Shown: one piece after another, positions 60,544-64,000 of the stretch
Position numbering within the stretch: the first letter of the stretch is position 1
Layout of the letters: each line of letters opens with the position of its first letter
Assembly: GCF_009193215.1 (NCBI RefSeq)
Contig: NZ_VYVA01000001.1
Location: 992,001 to 1,056,000, forward strand
Length of the DNA stretch: 64,000 nucleotides
Direction: 5' to 3'
Origin: Flavicella marina
Lineage (GTDB): Bacteria > Bacteroidota > Bacteroidia > Flavobacteriales > Flavobacteriaceae
The notes under the pieces: generated by a model
The model's database searches: none
The model's input: only the letters and a program-made list of their open reading frames with translations
What the model was told of the DNA's origin: nothing
Made by a program: the position numbers and the translations under genes

Positions 60544-60577
60544 AAAGCCCAAGTAAAAATATATCTTGGGCTTTTTT
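60544..60577. terminator. Bidirectional terminator between the small secreted protein and a nuclease
   Basis: AAAGCCCAAG pairs with CTTGGGCTTT around an AT-rich loop; T follows and A precedes. Confidence 0.85.
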
Positions 60578-61517
60578 ATGCCTTTTTGTCAAGTAAAATA
60601 TAGACTGGGAAATGATCGCTGTATCCACCTTGATAATATTTTCCTGAATAAGTTCTAAAAGGTTCTGACTTGTGCCTTCCTCTAGGGTTCGTTAAAAATT
60701 CAGGATTAAAAATTGCCGACTCTTTGTATGTTAGCGTGTTATTTTTAGACTCAAAAAAAGCATTCGATAAAATTATCTGGTCAAAAAGCATCCATTTTCC
60801 ATAAAATTTTGATGCTCCTTGGTTGTTTAGGTATAAATCTAAACTCGGGTTTTTGAAATCCTTAGTGACTAAATGATGTTGAATGCTATCGTCATTTGGG
60901 TTGTCGTTAAAATCTCCCATAATGATGATTTTTGCATTTGTCTCATCGAGTTCTTTTATTTCTTTGTGAAGCAGGGTTGCTATTTCAATTCTTTTCAAAC
61001 GAGTTTCGTCAAAACCAGATCGTTTAGAGGGCCAGTGATTTACATAAAGATGGACGATTTCACCTTCCAATAGTCCTTTTACATAAAGAATATCACGTGT
61101 ATAATCTCGAACGTCGTTTGCATCGTTGATAAGAACCGGAATGGCTTTCGAATCTAATACTTCAAAAAAATCTTTGTTGTATAACAGTGCAGTATCGATA
61201 CCACGCTCGTCAGGTGAATCGTAATGGATAAAATCATACGGTAAGTATTGTAGACTGTCCGATTTTAATAAATCTTCTAAAACTTTCTTGTTTTCTACTT
61301 CAGCTAACCCAATACAAATAGGTGGCAATTGACACTGAAGCTCACCGATTCGCGCAATGGCTCGCCCTATTTTTTCAAGTTTTAGTTGGTATCGATAGGT
61401 ACCCCATTTTTTTTTGCCTTTGGGAGTGAAGTCTTTGTCGAGTGTATCGACAGAATCTTCGCAATCAAATAGGTTTTCAACATTATAAAAGGCAATCGCA
61501 ATAGGAGATGCAAGCAT
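60576..61517 (-). CDS. Endonuclease/exonuclease/phosphatase family protein, no signal peptide
   Basis: A 313-residue DNase I-fold protein, paralogue of the one at 53986 (shared FYNVENLFD, GLAEVENKKVLEDLL, DERGIDTALLYN, VNHWPSKRSG, IMGDFNDNPNDDS, GYSDHFPVYILL). All catalytic residues are kept. Unlike its paralogue it starts directly at the fold (MLASPIAIAFYN) with an in-frame stop just upstream, so it seems cytosolic unless exported in another way. The difference suggests one nuclease acts outside and the other inside. Confidence 0.85.
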   Translation of the reverse strand: MLASPIAIAFYNVENLFDCEDSVDTLDKDFTPKGKKKWGTYRYQLKLEKIGRAIARIGELQCQLPPICIGLAEVENKKVLEDLLKSDSLQYLPYDFIHYDSPDERGIDTALLYNKDFFEVLDSKAIPVLINDANDVRDYTRDILYVKGLLEGEIVHLYVNHWPSKRSGFDETRLKRIEIATLLHKEIKELDETNAKIIIMGDFNDNPNDDSIQHHLVTKDFKNPSLDLYLNNQGASKFYGKWMLFDQIILSNAFFESKNNTLTYKESAIFNPEFLTNPRGRHKSEPFRTYSGKYYQGGYSDHFPVYILLDKKA

Positions 61518-61639
61518 GTATTTGGGTTATATGAGAAACGACTAAAGTACATATTTTAGGCTAGCAAACGCTTATTTTTACAGAATTAAAAGCCAATAGG
61601 GAAGTTCAGAAAATAACAGGTGCTCTTTTACAAAAATTG

Positions 61640-61647
61640 TACATTTG
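61640..61647 (+). promoter_or_regulatory. hflX promoter, -7 element TACATTTG
   Basis: Exact TAnnTTTG ending 4 bp before the hflX ATG, the same spacing as plsC at 9603. It implies a leaderless transcript if used; no -33 TTG stands at the usual distance. Confidence 0.4.
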
Positions 61648-61651
61648 CAAT

Positions 61652-62863
61652 ATGATTGATAAGAAAAAAGTAACTTCAGAAAAAACCGTGTTGATTGGTG
61701 TTGTAACCCAGCATCAAGATGAAGTAAAGGCAAAAGAGTTTTTAGATGAATTAGAATTTTTGGTGAAAACTGCAGGGGGAGTTTCTGTGAAGAGATTTGT
61801 TCAGAATGTAGAAAAGCCACATCCAAAAACTTTTATAGGAAGCGGAAAGTTAGAAGAAGTAAAAAGATATATAGATAGCAATCACATTGGAACGGCAGTT
61901 TTTGATGATGAATTATCACCTGCTCAATTGAGAAATATTGAAAAAGTATTGGATTGTAAAATTTTAGATCGTACAAATTTGATACTTGATATTTTTGCTC
62001 AACGAGCACAAACTAGCTATGCACGTACGCAAGTGGCATTGGCACAATGTCAATATTTACTACCAAGACTAACAAAACTATGGACCCACTTAGATAAGCA
62101 AAAAGGGGGTATTGGTTTGCGTGGTCCTGGAGAAACAGAGATTGAAACCGATAGACGTATTGTACGAGATCAAATATCTGTCTTAAAAAAGAAACTGGTT
62201 ACCATCGATAAGCAGATGGCAATTCAAAGAAAAAACAGAGGTCAGTTAGTGCGTGTTGCTCTTGTAGGTTACACAAACGTTGGGAAATCTACCTTGATGA
62301 ATGTAGTGAGTAAGTCTGATGTTTTTGCCGAAAATAAATTGTTTGCAACACTAGATACCACAGTACGAAAAGTGGTGATAAAAAATTTACCGTTTTTAAT
62401 GACAGATACGGTTGGGTTTATTCGAAAACTACCTACTCAGTTGGTAGAATCTTTTAAGTCAACTTTAGATGAGGTACGTGAAGCAGATTTCTTGTTGCAT
62501 GTGGTAGATATTTCTCATAAAAATTTTGAAGATCATATAGAATCGGTAAATAAAATTTTGGGAGAAATCGAAAGTGCTGATAAACCTGTGATGATGGTTT
62601 TTAATATGATCGATGCTTACGAACATGAAACCATCGATGAAGATGATTTGGTAACCGAAAAAACCAAAGCACATTATACTTTAGAAGAGTTGAAAAAATC
62701 TTGGATGTCGAAGATGGAGAATAATTGTGTTTTTATCTCGGCATTGCATAAACAAAATTTAGAAGATTTTAAATCAAGAGTTTACGAAGAGGTCAAGAAA
62801 ATCCATATCAAACGTTTTCCGTATAATAGTTTCTTGTACGATGAATACACAGAAGAAGGCTAG
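61652..62863 (+). CDS. hflX: Ribosome-associated GTPase HflX
   Basis: A GTPase that splits stalled or stressed ribosomes. The N-terminal HflX domain (about 15-190) includes PKTFIGSGKLEEVKRY, DRTNLILDIFAQRAQT and GPGETEIETDRR. The G domain starts with GYTNVGKST (G1), then DTVGF (G3) and NMID (G4). I choose the ATG at 61652 (MIDKKKV), giving 403 residues, over a TTG five codons upstream that would overlap the -7 element. The mRNA may start at or next to the ATG. A single gene followed by a lipoprotein gene. Confidence 0.95.
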   Translation: MIDKKKVTSEKTVLIGVVTQHQDEVKAKEFLDELEFLVKTAGGVSVKRFVQNVEKPHPKTFIGSGKLEEVKRYIDSNHIGTAVFDDELSPAQLRNIEKVLDCKILDRTNLILDIFAQRAQTSYARTQVALAQCQYLLPRLTKLWTHLDKQKGGIGLRGPGETEIETDRRIVRDQISVLKKKLVTIDKQMAIQRKNRGQLVRVALVGYTNVGKSTLMNVVSKSDVFAENKLFATLDTTVRKVVIKNLPFLMTDTVGFIRKLPTQLVESFKSTLDEVREADFLLHVVDISHKNFEDHIESVNKILGEIESADKPVMMVFNMIDAYEHETIDEDDLVTEKTKAHYTLEELKKSWMSKMENNCVFISALHKQNLEDFKSRVYEEVKKIHIKRFPYNSFLYDEYTEEG

Positions 62864-62907
62864 TTTTTGGCATATTATTTGAAATCAGATTCTAAAAAAA
62901 TCTAACT

Positions 62908-64000
62908 ATGAAAAAAATTACACTTATTTTTTTGTGTACACTTTTGTTTGTCGACTGTGGCAGTTTGAAAAAGACAGAGAGAGCATTGAATTCTGGAAAT
63001 TATGACCAGGCTATTTCAATTGCTGTAGAAAAATTACAGACCAATAAACACAAGAAAAAAAAACAAGAATATATTCTCATGCTTGAGAATGCATATGCCA
63101 AGGCTGTAACTCGAGATAAAGAAAGGATTTCTTTTTTAAGTTTAGAAAACAACCCAGAGAACAAAGGCTTGATATACGAAACGTATCTTCGTTTGTATGA
63201 TCGACAAGAAATGATTAAACCTTTGCTGCCATTGCAAATTCTTGAAGAAGGTAGAACGGCGAAATTTGTTTTTGAAAATTACGATTCCAAAATAATTACT
63301 GTAAAAGAAGAATATTCAGATTTTTTATATTCCAAAGGAAAGTATTTGATTGAATATGCAGAGAGCAAGAATGATTATCGTGTGGCTTTTGATGAATTGA
63401 ATTATCTAAATTCAATGAATCCAAATTATTTGAATACAAATGCCTTGATTAATGATGCGCACCGATTGGGGATTGATTATGTTTTTGTGAGTTTGCAAAA
63501 TAAAACACAAATGGTGATTCCGAAACGATTAGAGTCAGATTTGTTAAATTTTGGAACGTATGGTTTGAATGATTTATGGGTTGCTTACCACAATCATCTA
63601 GTTGAGGGGCAACAATACGATTACGAATTGGTGGTAGAGTTTAGAGACATTGCTATTTCACCAGAGCAAGTAAAAGAAAAAGAATTCATTAAAGAAAAGC
63701 AGATAAAGGATGGTTTTGAGTATTTGCTAGATGAAAATGGTGATCAAGTTCGAAATGAAAAAGGTGAAAAAATAAAAGTAGACAAACTAAAAAAAGTAAC
63801 TTTTTATTACAACGAATTTACACAGTTTAAAAGTGTTTTGGTTAGTGGAAATGTAACATATAGAAATGTGCGCACCGGACAACTTTTACAGTCATTTCCT
63901 TTAAAAAGCGAATATGTATTCAATCATATATATGCAAAGGGTACAGGAGATAAAAGAGCATTGTCTACCGATTTATCCGGCTATTTAAAAGCTAGAGCGG
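62908..64000 (+). CDS. Lipoprotein of unknown function, cut by the window edge
   Basis: The frame opens at MKKITLIFLCTLLFVDCGSL, a lipoprotein signal with the lipid Cys at about residue 17, and stays open for 364 codons to the right edge. A TPR-like helical part follows (KKTERALNSGNYDQAISIAV, EYILMLENAYAKAVTRDK). The later part is more strand-rich (TQMVIPKRLESDLLNFGTYG, YDYELVVEFRDIAIS). It is probably a periplasmic or outer-membrane-attached protein. No named family is recognised. It starts 44 bp after hflX. Confidence 0.75.
   Translation, partial: MKKITLIFLCTLLFVDCGSLKKTERALNSGNYDQAISIAVEKLQTNKHKKKKQEYILMLENAYAKAVTRDKERISFLSLENNPENKGLIYETYLRLYDRQEMIKPLLPLQILEEGRTAKFVFENYDSKIITVKEEYSDFLYSKGKYLIEYAESKNDYRVAFDELNYLNSMNPNYLNTNALINDAHRLGIDYVFVSLQNKTQMVIPKRLESDLLNFGTYGLNDLWVAYHNHLVEGQQYDYELVVEFRDIAISPEQVKEKEFIKEKQIKDGFEYLLDENGDQVRNEKGEKIKVDKLKKVTFYYNEFTQFKSVLVSGNVTYRNVRTGQLLQSFPLKSEYVFNHIYAKGTGDKRALSTDLSGYLKARA

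Noticed and set aside
1-64000. CRISPR arrays, tRNA/rRNA genes, insertion sequences, prophage genes
   Set aside because: Looked for and not seen: no spaced identical repeats, no tRNA-like cloverleaf, no transposase or phage protein motifs.

Overview
The window is AT-rich bacterial DNA that reads as chromosome of a Bacteroidota member, most likely a marine or aquatic Flavobacteriaceae. The signs are promoters of the Bacteroidota type (TAnnTTTG at -7), weak or absent Shine-Dalgarno sites, several large TonB-dependent receptors, a type IX secretion protein (PorZ), DUF5689/lamin-tail and DUF3108 proteins, a short SSB, and a NrfHA nitrite reductase operon with its own ResB/CcsA. The genus cannot be fixed from sequence alone. 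No rRNA, tRNA, CRISPR array, transposase or integrase was seen.

Layout. 1-1507 (minus): a truncated radical SAM gene and holB. 1.7-4.1 kb: pgk and an aldo/keto reductase. 4.2-8.5 kb: nrfH-nrfA-resB-ccsA, ammonia-forming nitrite reduction plus a System II cytochrome c maturation pair. 8.5-13.2 kb: trpS, plsC, a PAQR/hemolysin III protein and a LytTR-type two-component pair. 13.2-13.45 kb: a gene-free stretch with a repeat pair and a strong terminator, a candidate small-RNA locus. 13.45-23.1 kb: CYTH protein, porZ-recO, TonB receptor, rnpA, sugar transferase, purD, glycosyltransferase. 23.1-31.8 kb: a probable phosphate-starvation island: PhoR/PhoB-like pair, divergent TonB receptor, beta-helix lipoprotein and PiT phosphate transporter, with 11-bp-periodic TTAACA-like repeats in front of the last three. 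31.9-42.7 kb: ssb, a PolB-like exonuclease, an alkyltransferase-like protein, mrp, a NifU-domain protein, DUF3108, M23 peptidase, pgi, small envelope proteins, a second acyltransferase and acyl-ACP desaturase. 42.7-49.85 kb (minus): amine oxidase/outer-membrane pair, methionine-type aminotransferase/omega-amidase/mutarotase operon, proB-proA.

49.98-53.97 kb looks like an acquired cassette. A decapitated lipoprotein gene (minus) abuts the tail of another gene (plus); then come an outer-membrane protein, a secreted lipoprotein of the arginase/agmatinase family with all metal ligands kept, a membrane-anchored parvulin-like protein and a HupE/UreJ permease. I regard this as the best candidate for an undescribed system: an extracytoplasmic metallo-ureohydrolase encoded with a foldase and a metal permease.

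53.99-61.5 kb is a probable nucleic-acid scavenging locus: two DNase I-fold nucleases flank a TonB receptor and a DUF5689/lamin-tail lipoprotein. The window closes with hflX and a truncated lipoprotein gene.
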